From positions 1,302,001 to 1,366,000 of the forward strand of contig NZ_CP023000.1 in the NCBI RefSeq assembly GCF_002277895.1: a DNA stretch of 64,000 bases, in the 5' to 3' direction. The notes beneath the pieces were generated by a model. That model did no database searches. It saw nothing but the letters and a program-made list of their open reading frames with translations, and was not told the DNA's origin. Positions within the stretch are counted from its first letter, which is position 1, and every line of letters begins with the position of its first letter. This document shows, piece after piece, positions 34,652 to 43,802 of the stretch. A program made the translations under genes and the position numbers. The DNA comes from Rhizobium sp. 11515TR (GTDB lineage: Bacteria > Pseudomonadota > Alphaproteobacteria > Rhizobiales > Rhizobiaceae).

Positions 34652-36304
34652 TCATATTTGTCCGGCGCGATATTGATCGGCAATGTTCCTGCAGGCACGG
34701 ATGGTCAGGGCCATCACGGTGAGCGTGGTGCCGGCAATGCCGCTGCCCGGAAAGGCGGAAGCATCCGTCACGAGCAAATTGGGGATGTCCCAGCTCTGGT
34801 TATGGGCATTGAGGACGGATTCATGGCTCGATGTCCCCATGCGCGCGCCGCCGGTTTCGTGGATGGCAGCTCCCATGCACATGGTCTTGCGGAACCATGC
34901 GCGGAACATGAAGCGGCTGAAAGGATCGGCATCGGGAAAGGCGCCGCGGCCCATTTCTCTGAGGCCAGTGGGCGAGCCGATGAATTCCAGATCGCCGCCG
35001 ACGCCACGCACCATGTCGATCAGCACTTCTTCCTGCCGGCGCAGCAGGGCATGTTCTTCTTCGCCCATGACGCATCGGATATGGGGCACCGGAATCCCCC
35101 AGGCGTCCTTGCGCTTTGCATCGAGCGTGATGCGATTGTCGGCATAGGGCAGCATGCGGCCGAAGCCGAAGAAGGCCAGCCGCGAAGGCTCGTCATCCGG
35201 TGTCGGCGCTCGGCCGATGCTTCCCTGATAATCGAAATCGCCGCGGCTGGCCTCACCTTCTCCAAAGCGCGGCACGAAGATGCCGCCGGATGGATTGTAG
35301 AAGGGATCGACAGGCGCGGAATCATCGGCCGCCCATCCCTTTGCCTTGGAGAAGGAGCCGAAGGCAAGGCATGGCAGCTGGTCCATGAAATAGCGCCCGA
35401 GCGCACCCGAGCTGTTGCCGAGCCCATGAGGATGGCGAGCCGTCGCCGAATTGAGAAGTAGCCGCACGCTTTCGATCGGCGACGCCGAGAGCACGACGAT
35501 GGCGGCGCGTGCGGCCTCGACCTTTCCAGTGGCGCGATCGATGAACTCGGCACCTGTCGCCCGGCCGCCGGCATCGTCGGTGGTGATACGGCGTACGATG
35601 GCATCATGGCGGATCGTCAGCCGTCCGGTCGCCAACGCCTGGCGCAGCGGTTTCGGCGTCCGTTCGGCATCGGGCGCGATATAGCGCCAGGAAACGACAT
35701 GCCGCTTCGGCCAACGTCCTTCGACTTCCGTCTTGAAGATTTCTTCGGCCGGCGTCAGCTTCGCCGGATGGGCGTAGACGCCGTCGGGCAATGTCTCCAC
35801 GCCATCCTCGTTGCCATAGAGACCAAGGCTTGCTTCGACCTCGGCATAATAGGGCGCGAGCTCGTCGTAGGAAACCGGCCAATCGACGCCCTTGCCGGTC
35901 TTGGAGCGGATCTTGAAATCATCATCCGTCCAACGCAACAACACCCGGCCGAAGCTATGCAGGCGGCCACCGCTCTGACGGCCGCGTATCCACAGGAATG
36001 GCGCATCCTTCGGGGTCGTATAAGGGTTTCTGCGATCATTGACGAAAAAATGGCTGAAGCGCTCGGTAAAGAAGGCGGCGCGCGCCTGTATCGGCTGGCC
36101 CTTCAGCGTGGCGCGGGCGCGCTCCCAGATATTGATGCTGCTCGCCGGCGCCTTCTTGCGGTTCGGATCGAAATCCTTCTGGGTCACCGCCGGCCCGGCC
36201 TCGAGCAGCAGCACCGACAGCCCTTGGGCAGTCAATTCCTTGGCGGCGAAGGAGCCGGCGGCGCCGGAGCCGATCACCAGCGCGTCATAGGTAGTCTGAG
36301 ACAT
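34652..36304 (-). CDS. GMC-family sugar/alcohol oxidoreductase
   Basis: This is a 550-residue FAD-dependent oxidoreductase. The N-terminus has the dinucleotide fold ALVIGSGAAGSFAAKEL and LLLEAGP. The C-terminus has HETGGARMGTSSHESVLNAH and FPGSGIAGTTLTVMALTIRA, the GMC C-terminal motif. This branch includes gluconate 2-dehydrogenase and glucoside 3-dehydrogenase large subunits. Those usually have a small partner subunit; none is encoded here. It is the last gene of an operon with an ABC sugar importer and a TIM-barrel isomerase, so it likely oxidises the imported sugar or glycoside. The ATG at 36304 is chosen; the frame extends upstream through the ATPase gene in another reading. Confidence 0.87.
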   Translation of the reverse strand: MSQTTYDALVIGSGAAGSFAAKELTAQGLSVLLLEAGPAVTQKDFDPNRKKAPASSINIWERARATLKGQPIQARAAFFTERFSHFFVNDRRNPYTTPKDAPFLWIRGRQSGGRLHSFGRVLLRWTDDDFKIRSKTGKGVDWPVSYDELAPYYAEVEASLGLYGNEDGVETLPDGVYAHPAKLTPAEEIFKTEVEGRWPKRHVVSWRYIAPDAERTPKPLRQALATGRLTIRHDAIVRRITTDDAGGRATGAEFIDRATGKVEAARAAIVVLSASPIESVRLLLNSATARHPHGLGNSSGALGRYFMDQLPCLAFGSFSKAKGWAADDSAPVDPFYNPSGGIFVPRFGEGEASRGDFDYQGSIGRAPTPDDEPSRLAFFGFGRMLPYADNRITLDAKRKDAWGIPVPHIRCVMGEEEHALLRRQEEVLIDMVRGVGGDLEFIGSPTGLREMGRGAFPDADPFSRFMFRAWFRKTMCMGAAIHETGGARMGTSSHESVLNAHNQSWDIPNLLVTDASAFPGSGIAGTTLTVMALTIRACRNIADQYRAGQI

Positions 36305-36333
36305 GGGTATTTCCGTATGCTGTAGAGGTTGTC

Positions 36334-37416
36334 TTAGAGGCGAGTGCCATCGGCGCCGAAGAGGGAAGCCTTGGCGATATCGAGGCCGGGCGTGATCGCC
36401 GTACCCGGCTCCAGGATGGCATCTCCCATGATGCGGTAGGAAAGGCTCTGGCCCGCCCAGTCGAACCACAGCACGGTATCGGCGCCCATCGGCTCGACGA
36501 CCGAGACTATGCCTGGAATGGTGGGCCAACCCACGTCCGCGCCATTCGACGCGATATGCTCGGGCCGGATGCCAAGCGTCGTGGGACCTGCCTTGGCGGC
36601 GCCGAGGAAGGGGTAGCCAGCGAGATCGATGGCAAGTCCGTTGCTTTCGAAGACCGGCACATCCCCCTTCAAGACGATCTCGCCCTTGATGAAATTCATC
36701 GCCGGCGCGCCGATGAAGCCGGCAACGAAGAGATTGGCCGGGCGATGGTAGATTTCGGATGGGCTGGCGAGCTGCTGGATCACGCCATCCTTCATGATGG
36801 CGATGCGATCGGCAAGGGTCAGTGCCTCGACCTGATCATGCGTGACATAGATCATCGTGTTGCCAAGGCTCTGATGCAGCTTCTTGATCTCGACGCGCAG
36901 CTCGTTGCGAAGCTTGGCATCGAGATTGGACAGCGGCTCATCGAAGAGGAAGACGTTGACTTCGCGGACAAGGGCGCGGCCGATCGCGACGCGCTGGCGC
37001 TGGCCGCCCGACAATTCCGAGGGGCGGCGGTCGAGCAGTTTGTCGAGGTGCAGAAGCGAAGCCGTGCGGGCAATGCGCGCCTCGATCTCGGCTTTCGAAA
37101 GACCTGCCACGCGCAGGCCGAAGGAGAGATTCTTGCGCACCGACATGCGGGGATAGAGCGCATAGGATTGGAAGACCATGCCGATGCCGCGATCCTTCGG
37201 CTCGGCCCAGGTGACGTTCTTATCCGAGATCCAGATCTCGCCGTCGCTGATATCCTGCAGGCCGGCAATGGAGTTGAGAAGGGTCGACTTTCCGCAGCCG
37301 GAGGGGCCGAGCAGCACGAGAAATTCGCGCGGAGCGATGTCGATCGACATCTTGTCGATGACGGTGTGATCGCCATAGGCGATCTTGAGATCCTTGACCG
37401 AGACGGCAGGCTGCAT
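36334..37416 (-). CDS. ABC sugar importer ATPase (MalK/UgpC type)
   Basis: The 360-residue ATPase powers the importer encoded just upstream. Walker A is GPSGCGKSTLL near residue 39, the signature is LSGGQRQRVAIGRAL near 134, Walker B is VFLFDEPLSNLDAKL near 155, and the switch His is in THDQVEALT. A C-terminal TOBE-like regulatory domain follows (FIGAPAMNFIKGEI onward), as in importers of the CUT1 class. I start at the ATG at 37416, 4 bases after the permease stop, with AAGGGG before it. Confidence 0.92.
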   Translation of the reverse strand: MQPAVSVKDLKIAYGDHTVIDKMSIDIAPREFLVLLGPSGCGKSTLLNSIAGLQDISDGEIWISDKNVTWAEPKDRGIGMVFQSYALYPRMSVRKNLSFGLRVAGLSKAEIEARIARTASLLHLDKLLDRRPSELSGGQRQRVAIGRALVREVNVFLFDEPLSNLDAKLRNELRVEIKKLHQSLGNTMIYVTHDQVEALTLADRIAIMKDGVIQQLASPSEIYHRPANLFVAGFIGAPAMNFIKGEIVLKGDVPVFESNGLAIDLAGYPFLGAAKAGPTTLGIRPEHIASNGADVGWPTIPGIVSVVEPMGADTVLWFDWAGQSLSYRIMGDAILEPGTAITPGLDIAKASLFGADGTRL

Positions 37417-37420
37417 GGCG

Positions 37421-38305
37421 TTACCCCTTGACGGCGCCGGCGGCGACACCACGCAGGAACCAGCGGCCGGAGAAGAAATAGATGGCGAGCGGGACGATGG
37501 CGGTCAGAATGGTGGCAGCCATGTTCACATTGTAGGCGCGCTCGCCCATGGTGGTGTTGACGATGTTGTTGAGCTGCACCGTCATCGGCAGGTTGTCCCG
37601 TCCGGCGAAGACCAGGCCGATCAGGAAGTCGTTCCAGATGCCGGTGAACTGGAATATCGAGGCGACGACGATCATCGGCACAGACATGGGCAGCATGATC
37701 TCGAGGAAGATCCGCCAGAAACCGGCCCCGTCGACGCGGGCCGCTTTGCAGAGCTCCTCAGGAATGGCGACGAAATAGTTGCGGAACAGCAGCGTCACCA
37801 GCGGCAGGCCGAAGATCACGTGAACGAGGACCACGCCTGCCACCGAATTATAAAGGCTGAGATTGGCGAGCATCCGCACCAGCGGATAGAGGAAGATCTG
37901 ATAGGGGATAAGGCCACCGGCCATCAGAAGCCCGAACAGCAGGTTCGAGCCTCTCGGCCGCCAGAAGGAGAGGGCATAGCCATTGATCGCACCGATGAAG
38001 ACGGAGATCGCCACGGCTGGCACGGTGATCTTAACCGAATTCCAGAAGCCGATCCGCACGCCCAGGCATTGGGTACCCATGCAGGCGCCCGACCACGCCG
38101 TCTTCCAGGCGGTGAAGTCGATCGTATCAGGCAAGGCGAAGATACGGCCTTGGCGGATTTCTTCCATCGTCTTCAGCGAGGTGACGAGCATAGTATAGAG
38201 CGGCAGCAGGAAGAACAGCGCAGACAGGATGAGGAAGGCATAGAGCCCGACCTGGCCTGCCGTGAGCCGCGACGGCTTGGGACCACGGGGATGAAGAGCC
38301 GTCAT
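37421..38305 (-). CDS. ABC sugar permease, MalG-like
   Basis: This is a 294-residue inner-membrane permease with six transmembrane helices. It has the cytoplasmic EAA loop EELCKAARVDGAGFWRIF near residue 195 that docks on the ATPase. Its start codon shares one base with the stop of the preceding permease (TGATG), so the two are translationally coupled. With the binding protein, second permease and ATPase it forms a CUT1-class importer. Confidence 0.91.
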   Translation of the reverse strand: MTALHPRGPKPSRLTAGQVGLYAFLILSALFFLLPLYTMLVTSLKTMEEIRQGRIFALPDTIDFTAWKTAWSGACMGTQCLGVRIGFWNSVKITVPAVAISVFIGAINGYALSFWRPRGSNLLFGLLMAGGLIPYQIFLYPLVRMLANLSLYNSVAGVVLVHVIFGLPLVTLLFRNYFVAIPEELCKAARVDGAGFWRIFLEIMLPMSVPMIVVASIFQFTGIWNDFLIGLVFAGRDNLPMTVQLNNIVNTTMGERAYNVNMAATILTAIVPLAIYFFSGRWFLRGVAAGAVKG

Positions 38306-39192
38306 CAATGTGCTCCCCTTCTTCTGGCGCGCATGTGGAGCGCGTAGCGAAACGGTGCGACGGCCATGACGACCGAGAGCACGAGCACGGTGGCGCCGGC
38401 GCTCGCAAGGCCGAGGTTCTGGCGCTCGAACAGATTGTCCATGATGAATTTTGCCGGCACCTCGGTCGAATAGCCGGGACCGCCGCCGGTCTGCGCGACG
38501 ATGAGGTCATAAGTCTTGATCACGCCCATGGAGAGCAGCATGCCCGATGCGGCAAGCGCCGGGCCAAGCTGCGGCAGGATGATGGAGGTATAGATGCGCC
38601 AGATCGGAATGCCGTCGATCTGGGCCGCTTTCCATTGCTCCTCGCCGATCCCGCGCATACCTGACAGTGCGATGACCATGACGAGGCCAGCACCCTGCCA
38701 GACGCCGGCAAAGACCACCGTATAGATCGCCATGTCGCGATTGACGATCCAGTCGAAGACGAAGCTCTGCCAACCGAGTGCCCTGACGGTTGCCTGAATG
38801 CCAAAGGTCGGGTTCAGCATCCACTGCCAGATGAGGCCGGTAACCACGAAGGACATGGCATAGGGGTAAAGGAAGATGGTGCGAAATAGGCTTTCGAAGC
38901 GAACCTTGCGATCGAGCGCTGCAGCGAGCACAAAGCCGAGAGCAAGGCAGCCGGCGACATAGAGAACGCCGAATATCAGCACGTTCTCCAGGGACGCGAG
39001 CCATCGCGATGTCCGGAACAGCTTGGCATATTGGGCAAAGCCGACATAGTTGGACGACGGGAAGATGGTCGAGTCCGTGAAAGACAGGCGCACCGACCAG
39101 ACCATGGTGCCGATATAGACGACGATCGCGGCAATCCATGTCGGCAGCAGAGCAAAGGTCGCAGCAAGGGGACGTCTGCGCTTGGTTTGCAT
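38305..39192 (-). CDS. ABC sugar permease, MalF-like
   Basis: The 295-residue permease has six transmembrane helices and an EAA loop (EEQWKAAQIDGIPIWRIY near residue 186). I take the ATG at 39192 (MQTKRRRPLAATFALLP), since the 34 upstream codons of the frame are rich in Ser and Arg and run through the intergenic gap into the binding-protein gene. It lies between the binding-protein gene and the MalG-like permease. Confidence 0.9.
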   Translation of the reverse strand: MQTKRRRPLAATFALLPTWIAAIVVYIGTMVWSVRLSFTDSTIFPSSNYVGFAQYAKLFRTSRWLASLENVLIFGVLYVAGCLALGFVLAAALDRKVRFESLFRTIFLYPYAMSFVVTGLIWQWMLNPTFGIQATVRALGWQSFVFDWIVNRDMAIYTVVFAGVWQGAGLVMVIALSGMRGIGEEQWKAAQIDGIPIWRIYTSIILPQLGPALAASGMLLSMGVIKTYDLIVAQTGGGPGYSTEVPAKFIMDNLFERQNLGLASAGATVLVLSVVMAVAPFRYALHMRARRRGAH

Positions 39193-39262
39193 AGGCAAAC
39201 TTTCTCGAAAGGATGGGCGGAGCCGACCGACAGGTGACTTAGGCGGTCGGCTCGCTGGAAGG

Positions 39263-40495
39263 CTATTCGAAGATCGCGAAGAATTTCTCCGCACCCGAGG
39301 CGCTGTCCTCGGACGGATTGCTCCAGAACTCGTCGACGAAGTCGTTGAGGGCGCCGGCCTGCTGCGGCGAAAGGATCAGAGCCTGATCCGGCACGATCTT
39401 GCCGGCGCTCATCAGCTCAAGGCCTTTTTGTGCACAGGTGTCGAGCTTGGACTTGTCGACATCAGTCCGCATTGGCACCGAGCCCTTCTTCAGCGAGAAT
39501 TCGACCTGCACGGCCGGATCCATGGCGACCTCTGCAAGCAGGGTCTGACCCTTTTGCGCGGACGCATCGGCGATCTTCGGGAAAGAGAAGGAATCGGCGA
39601 CATAAACCATACCCGGCGATTGCGGTACGAGCATGCAGCCATAATCCTTGCCTAGTTCCTTGCCGGCGGCAACGAATTCGCCCTTGGCCCAATCGCCCAT
39701 GAATTGCACGCCGGCCTTTCCGGTGATGACCATGGCGGTCGCGTCGTTCCAGTTGCGGCCCGCGGCACCCTCGTCGACATAGGCGCGAAGCTTGCCGAGA
39801 ATATCCAGCGTCTTCTTCACGCCCTCGACGAATGTATCGCCCTTGTCCTTGTTTGCATAGATCTTGAGGAAGCCGTCAATGCCGACCTGCGTCAGCAGGA
39901 TCATGTTGAAGACCTTGGCCTCCTGCCAGGATTGGCCGCCCCAAGCGACAGGCTGAATGCCTGATGCCTTCAGTTTGTCGAGGGCTGCGAAGAATTCGTC
40001 CCAGCTCTTCGGCTCGCCGGTGAGGCCGGCCTTGGCGAAGGCATCCTTGGAATAGAATATCCAGCTCTCACCATGAGCGCCGGTCGGAGAGAGGTAGACC
40101 TTGCCGTTATAGGTGATGAGGTCGTAGATCGATTTTGGCAGCACATCGGCCCATTTGCCGGCTTTCGCCACATCGTCGATCGGATTCATAAGTCCCTGAT
40201 TGACGAAATCGGCATTGGCAAGGCCGAGCACGGCCTGCTTGGCGGTCGGCGGGTCGCCGGCGACCAGACGGTTCTGGAAAGCGGCATCGGCCGCTCCGAA
40301 GCCGGCGATGGAAGAGTCTTTCCAGGCGCCGCCGCGCTTTTCGAACTCCTGTTTGACGACGCTGAGGGCCGCGGCTTCGCTGCCTGATGTCCAGGAGGTC
40401 ATAACTTCGGCCTGCGGCTTGTCTTCCGCATGGGCAGGGATAGAGGCCGTAACGAGTGCGGCACCCATCAATAGCAATTTCACTGTATCTTTCAT
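39263..40495 (-). CDS. ABC sugar-binding periplasmic protein (glucose/mannose GtsA-like)
   Basis: The 410-residue protein has a signal peptide (MKDTVKLLLMGAALVTASIP, cleaved after AHA). The mature domain starts EVMTSWTSGSEAAALSVV, a pattern of family 1 sugar-binding proteins near the glucose/mannose-binding GtsA group. Other matching segments are AGDPPTAKQAVLGLA and VPFVADSFSFPKI-like VYVADSFSFPKIAD. It captures the sugar in the periplasm for the adjacent permeases. The exact ligand is unknown. Confidence 0.88.
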   Translation of the reverse strand: MKDTVKLLLMGAALVTASIPAHAEDKPQAEVMTSWTSGSEAAALSVVKQEFEKRGGAWKDSSIAGFGAADAAFQNRLVAGDPPTAKQAVLGLANADFVNQGLMNPIDDVAKAGKWADVLPKSIYDLITYNGKVYLSPTGAHGESWIFYSKDAFAKAGLTGEPKSWDEFFAALDKLKASGIQPVAWGGQSWQEAKVFNMILLTQVGIDGFLKIYANKDKGDTFVEGVKKTLDILGKLRAYVDEGAAGRNWNDATAMVITGKAGVQFMGDWAKGEFVAAGKELGKDYGCMLVPQSPGMVYVADSFSFPKIADASAQKGQTLLAEVAMDPAVQVEFSLKKGSVPMRTDVDKSKLDTCAQKGLELMSAGKIVPDQALILSPQQAGALNDFVDEFWSNPSEDSASGAEKFFAIFE

Positions 40496-40554
40496 CGTTC
40501 CACCTCTTCAGGAAAGCCCTCTTGGCGGGGCTATTCGTTTTCGGATCGTTGGTA

Positions 40555-41508
40555 TCAGCGATAAATCGGCAAGAGCGCCTGTCTGACCAGCGTCAGGCCG
40601 TTGGCGATATCGCCGACCGGATCGGGCGCTGCATCCAGCTCAAGGATGGCCCAGCCTTCATAGCCGCGGTCGCGCAGTAGCCTTGCCCAGCCCGGCCAGT
40701 CGACCCGGCCGAGACCGAAGCCACAGAAATAGGGGCGATGACGGTCATGGATATGCTCGTCGATAACAGTATCGGCTGGCATCGGGCCAAGCGCATCCTT
40801 CCAATGGGCGATGATGATGCGCTCATGGTGACGATCGACAAGCTGCAGCGGATCGGAGCCAGCAACGATGATATGCGCCGTATCCGGGCACATATGCACA
40901 TAGGCGGGATCGGTCAGCAGCATTAGTAGATCGACATCGCGCGCTGCCGCGAAAATCGAATGTGCCTCGGTGTGGAGCGCGAGCCGCACACCCTTGGCGT
41001 AGAGAGCGGCGCCGAGGCGATTGAGGAAATCGGCAATCTTGCGCGCCTGCTCGAAATCGAAGAACCGCACCGGCTGAGCGCCGAGCGTTTGGCGAAGCGG
41101 CGCGCCGATGACCATGATATCGCTGCCGCACGCCTTGAGAAACTCGGCATATTTTTCCGCCTTGTCGATTATGGCGGCCTGGGCGGATGCCTCGGTGAAA
41201 TCGCCGGCGGCTTCGAGTTCTGCGAAGAAGCCGCTCGGAAGCGTCAGCCCGCGGCTGGAAAGCTCGGCGGCAAACTTCTCGACCGAACCATAGGTCTTCG
41301 TCGCATCCTGCCAGTTGAAGGGCGAGAAGGTCAGCTCCACACCGGTGACGCCGGAGGCTTGCACGGCATCCAGTATCTTGTCCCAGAAAGGACGCGGCTC
41401 ATTGCGCGAAAGCGCGATGATACCGTCATAATCTTCCACGCCCCAAAATCCGGGATGGAAAAAAGTGACGAGATCGACACCAAAACGCAGCCGTTCCGTA
41501 GAGGTCAT
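40555..41508 (-). CDS. Sugar phosphate isomerase/epimerase (TIM barrel)
   Basis: This 317-residue protein of the AP-endonuclease-2 fold starts MTSTERLRFGVDLVTFFHPG and has metal-binding stretches typical of the family. These are TGVELTFSPFNWQ near 55, LALHTEAHSIFAA near 175 and HMCPDTAHIIVAG near 205, followed by IIAHWKDA. The family includes inosose dehydratases and 3-keto-glycoside enzymes. It is the first gene of the importer operon, reading away from lacI. Together with the GMC oxidoreductase this suggests oxidise-then-isomerise or cleave handling of the imported sugar. Confidence 0.82.
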   Translation of the reverse strand: MTSTERLRFGVDLVTFFHPGFWGVEDYDGIIALSRNEPRPFWDKILDAVQASGVTGVELTFSPFNWQDATKTYGSVEKFAAELSSRGLTLPSGFFAELEAAGDFTEASAQAAIIDKAEKYAEFLKACGSDIMVIGAPLRQTLGAQPVRFFDFEQARKIADFLNRLGAALYAKGVRLALHTEAHSIFAAARDVDLLMLLTDPAYVHMCPDTAHIIVAGSDPLQLVDRHHERIIIAHWKDALGPMPADTVIDEHIHDRHRPYFCGFGLGRVDWPGWARLLRDRGYEGWAILELDAAPDPVGDIANGLTLVRQALLPIYR

Positions 41509-41597
41509 GAGATTATCCGTTCTTAAGGCACAGAAAATCGCTCGCGGAACCATGATCCGCGGCCAACAATCCATAATGATTTCAATGCACTGTGGTT

Positions 41598-41611
41598 GGC
41601 AAACGTTTGCC
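41598..41611. promoter_or_regulatory. LacI-family operator 1
   Basis: The 14-base perfect palindrome GGCAAACGTTTGCC has the central CG step recognised by LacI/GalR proteins. It lies 90 bases upstream of the isomerase start, in the gap shared with the divergent lacI gene. Confidence 0.85.
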
Positions 41612-41657
41612 GTGCCTAGATAGTAGACAAGTCGTTTTTATATGCAAGCGATTTTTG

Positions 41658-41669
41658 GCAAACGTTTGC
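41658..41669. promoter_or_regulatory. LacI-family operator 2
   Basis: The core GCAAACGTTTGC repeats operator 1 exactly over 12 bases, with TTG before it as in operator 1. Its centre is 59 bases from that of operator 1 and about 66 bases upstream of the lacI GTG start. Confidence 0.85.
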
Positions 41670-41729
41670 TAAATGACAGGGATTGCCGTAGCATCCCCGC
41701 GCAACAGGCATTGGGGAGGACGCCAAAAA

Positions 41730-42806
41730 GTGAAGAATAACAAGGATCTGCCGGCAGAAGAGCATTCCGGCCCTTTGATGGCGGATGTCGCTCGGCTGGC
41801 AGGCGTCGCGATATCCACGGTGAGCCGGGCACTCGCCAACCCCGGTCGCGTAAACGAGAAGACGCGCGCCAAGATCGATGCTGCTGCCAAGCAGCTCGGC
41901 TATACGCCCAATGCCATGGCGAGGGGGCTTCGTGTCGGTAAATCCAATGTGATTATGATCATTCTGCCGGGCTCGCTCTATTATGGTGTCTCGCAGGTCA
42001 TTCCCTTGGTCTTGCAGGGGATAAACCGCTCGTTGAGCCAGAACGGCTATCACCTGATGATTGCCAACCTCGATCGCGACGAGGCTTCCGAGCGCCATAT
42101 CCTCGATCTGGCTTTCGGCGGCACGGTGCGTGGTGCCATCATTCTCTCTTCGGATCTTCCGGTCGATGGCAGCCGCTCGTTTAAGGATTCGGCTCTGCCT
42201 GTCGTCTCGCTCCTGTACGATATGAGCCATGCCGCCCTGCCGAGCGTCGTGACCAATGATCGGCAGGCCGTTCGCGAGGCCACGGCCGAATTGCTTGCTC
42301 TCGGCCACCGGCGTTTTCTTTATCTTGCCGGTCCGGAGGGCAATTATCACGACAGAGAACGCTATCTGGGTGCTGTTGAAGCGCTTGCCGCTGCGGGTCT
42401 GCCGGAGACCGCGATCGTCAGGTCCGGCGGCAGCCTTGATTATCAGCATGGTTTCCAGATCGGCGTCGCTGCGGCGGCGCAATTTGCCGATCTCATCTTG
42501 AAACCCACGGCCGTCATTGCCACCAGCGACGACATGGCGATTTCCTTTATGAGTTGCGTTCAACGCATGGGCTGGAAAATTCCGACCGACCTTTCCATCG
42601 TATCCTTCGACGGCGCCCCGGTCTGTGAATATTCGCTGCCGCCGCTGTCGACCATCGAACAGCCTGTCGAGGAAATGGGTCAGATGGCCGTGAGCTTGCT
42701 GATGGAACGGATCGATGCGCCGGATAAGGCAGCGGCCCTGCGTCACGTCATCGAAAGCAAGCTCATTCGGCGCGAAAGCTTTGGTCCGGCGCCGTCAAAT
42801 GTTTAG
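41730..42806 (+). CDS. LacI-family repressor of the sugar importer operon
   Basis: The 358-residue protein has the LacI helix-turn-helix and hinge near its N-terminus (DVARLAGVAISTVSRALANP at about residue 19). A periplasmic-binding-protein-like effector domain follows (IIMIILPGSLYYGVSQ onward, then TAVIATSDDMAISFM and LSIVSFDGAPVCEY). I choose the GTG at 41730 because GGGGAGGA lies upstream; earlier codons of the frame overlap operator 2. It is divergent from the importer operon. Its last 12 bases overlap the convergent AraC gene. Confidence 0.9.
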   Translation: MKNNKDLPAEEHSGPLMADVARLAGVAISTVSRALANPGRVNEKTRAKIDAAAKQLGYTPNAMARGLRVGKSNVIMIILPGSLYYGVSQVIPLVLQGINRSLSQNGYHLMIANLDRDEASERHILDLAFGGTVRGAIILSSDLPVDGSRSFKDSALPVVSLLYDMSHAALPSVVTNDRQAVREATAELLALGHRRFLYLAGPEGNYHDRERYLGAVEALAAAGLPETAIVRSGGSLDYQHGFQIGVAAAAQFADLILKPTAVIATSDDMAISFMSCVQRMGWKIPTDLSIVSFDGAPVCEYSLPPLSTIEQPVEEMGQMAVSLLMERIDAPDKAAALRHVIESKLIRRESFGPAPSNV

Positions 42807-43694
42807 GGACGGCATTGCATCGCTCTCATCGCCTTCATCCAGTCCGAGCGACGAGCGGAACAGTCTCGGCGTTGTTCCGGTCCGCCGTTTGAAGATGTCG
42901 TAGAACCGGCTGCTGGAGCCGAAGCCGCAATCATAGGCGATCTGCAGGACCGGGCTGTTGGTTTCGGCGAGCTGCTGCATCGCCCGGGCCAGGCGATAAC
43001 GCGTCAGATATTCGTTGACCGAGATGCCCAATACGCTGTGAAAGATCTTGTTGGCCGTGCTGGGATGGATGCCGGCGAGTCCCGCCAACATCGGCAGGCT
43101 TACCGATTCGCAATAGCGGGTATGGATAAGGTCGGTCAATGTTTCGGTGCGCTGCACGGCAATACTGGCGGCCGGTGCCGAGCGCCGTCGGGCAAAGTCA
43201 TGATCGTCGTAGGGAGCATCGAGAACGAAACGCCGTATTCTGAGCTTGACTTCGTCGAGGATCAGCCGACGCCGAGCCATGTTCCCGTGCCCCCAGTCGG
43301 CCACCCATTGCGGCAGGAGCACGGCGTCGGCGGGGTAGGGGCGGATATCGGCCGAAAACCGTCCCTGCATGATCGACTGCCGCACATTACGCTCGATCGG
43401 CAAACTCAGGAAATCGACGAGCGGAAGATAGATGCAGATGAGTGGCGCACCAGGGGTGACCGCAATCGTTCTGTGCGGAATGGCGGCCCAGAACAGCACC
43501 AGTCGCCCCGCTTCCACCTGCTCCTGCCTTCCGTTGAAAATATAGGTCATCTGCCCTTCCATGAGGAAGTTCAGCTCGACATGGCCGTGCCAATGCGCAG
43601 CGCTCATGGCATCGGCGATGTGCCGCTCGATCAGAAAGCCGCCGGCGGATGTGATGAGAGCTTCGCGCTCGACGGAATTGCTAGGTTTCGGCAT
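42795..43694 (-). CDS. AraC-family regulator of the alpha-galactosidase gene
   Basis: The 299-residue protein has an N-terminal cupin-like sensor (HWHGHVELNFLMEGQMTYIF near residue 34). A C-terminal AraC domain carries MLAGLAGIHPSTANKIFHS and QIAYDCGFGSSSRFYDIFKR. I place the start at the ATG at 43694; the frame is open much further (to 44957), but that part is antisense to the galactosidase gene and has no domain. It is divergent from melA across 108 bases, so it probably activates that gene in response to a galactoside. Confidence 0.85.
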   Translation of the reverse strand: MPKPSNSVEREALITSAGGFLIERHIADAMSAAHWHGHVELNFLMEGQMTYIFNGRQEQVEAGRLVLFWAAIPHRTIAVTPGAPLICIYLPLVDFLSLPIERNVRQSIMQGRFSADIRPYPADAVLLPQWVADWGHGNMARRRLILDEVKLRIRRFVLDAPYDDHDFARRRSAPAASIAVQRTETLTDLIHTRYCESVSLPMLAGLAGIHPSTANKIFHSVLGISVNEYLTRYRLARAMQQLAETNSPVLQIAYDCGFGSSSRFYDIFKRRTGTTPRLFRSSLGLDEGDESDAMPSLNI

Positions 43695-43802
43695 GGGACC
43701 ATCTGGTAGCGCGAATCCGGGAATAATTTCATTGATAGCAGGAGGAAATTCCGAATTGAAAGAGGCATGAGGTTCAAAGCCATTCCATGCGGAGATCCCT
43801 TC

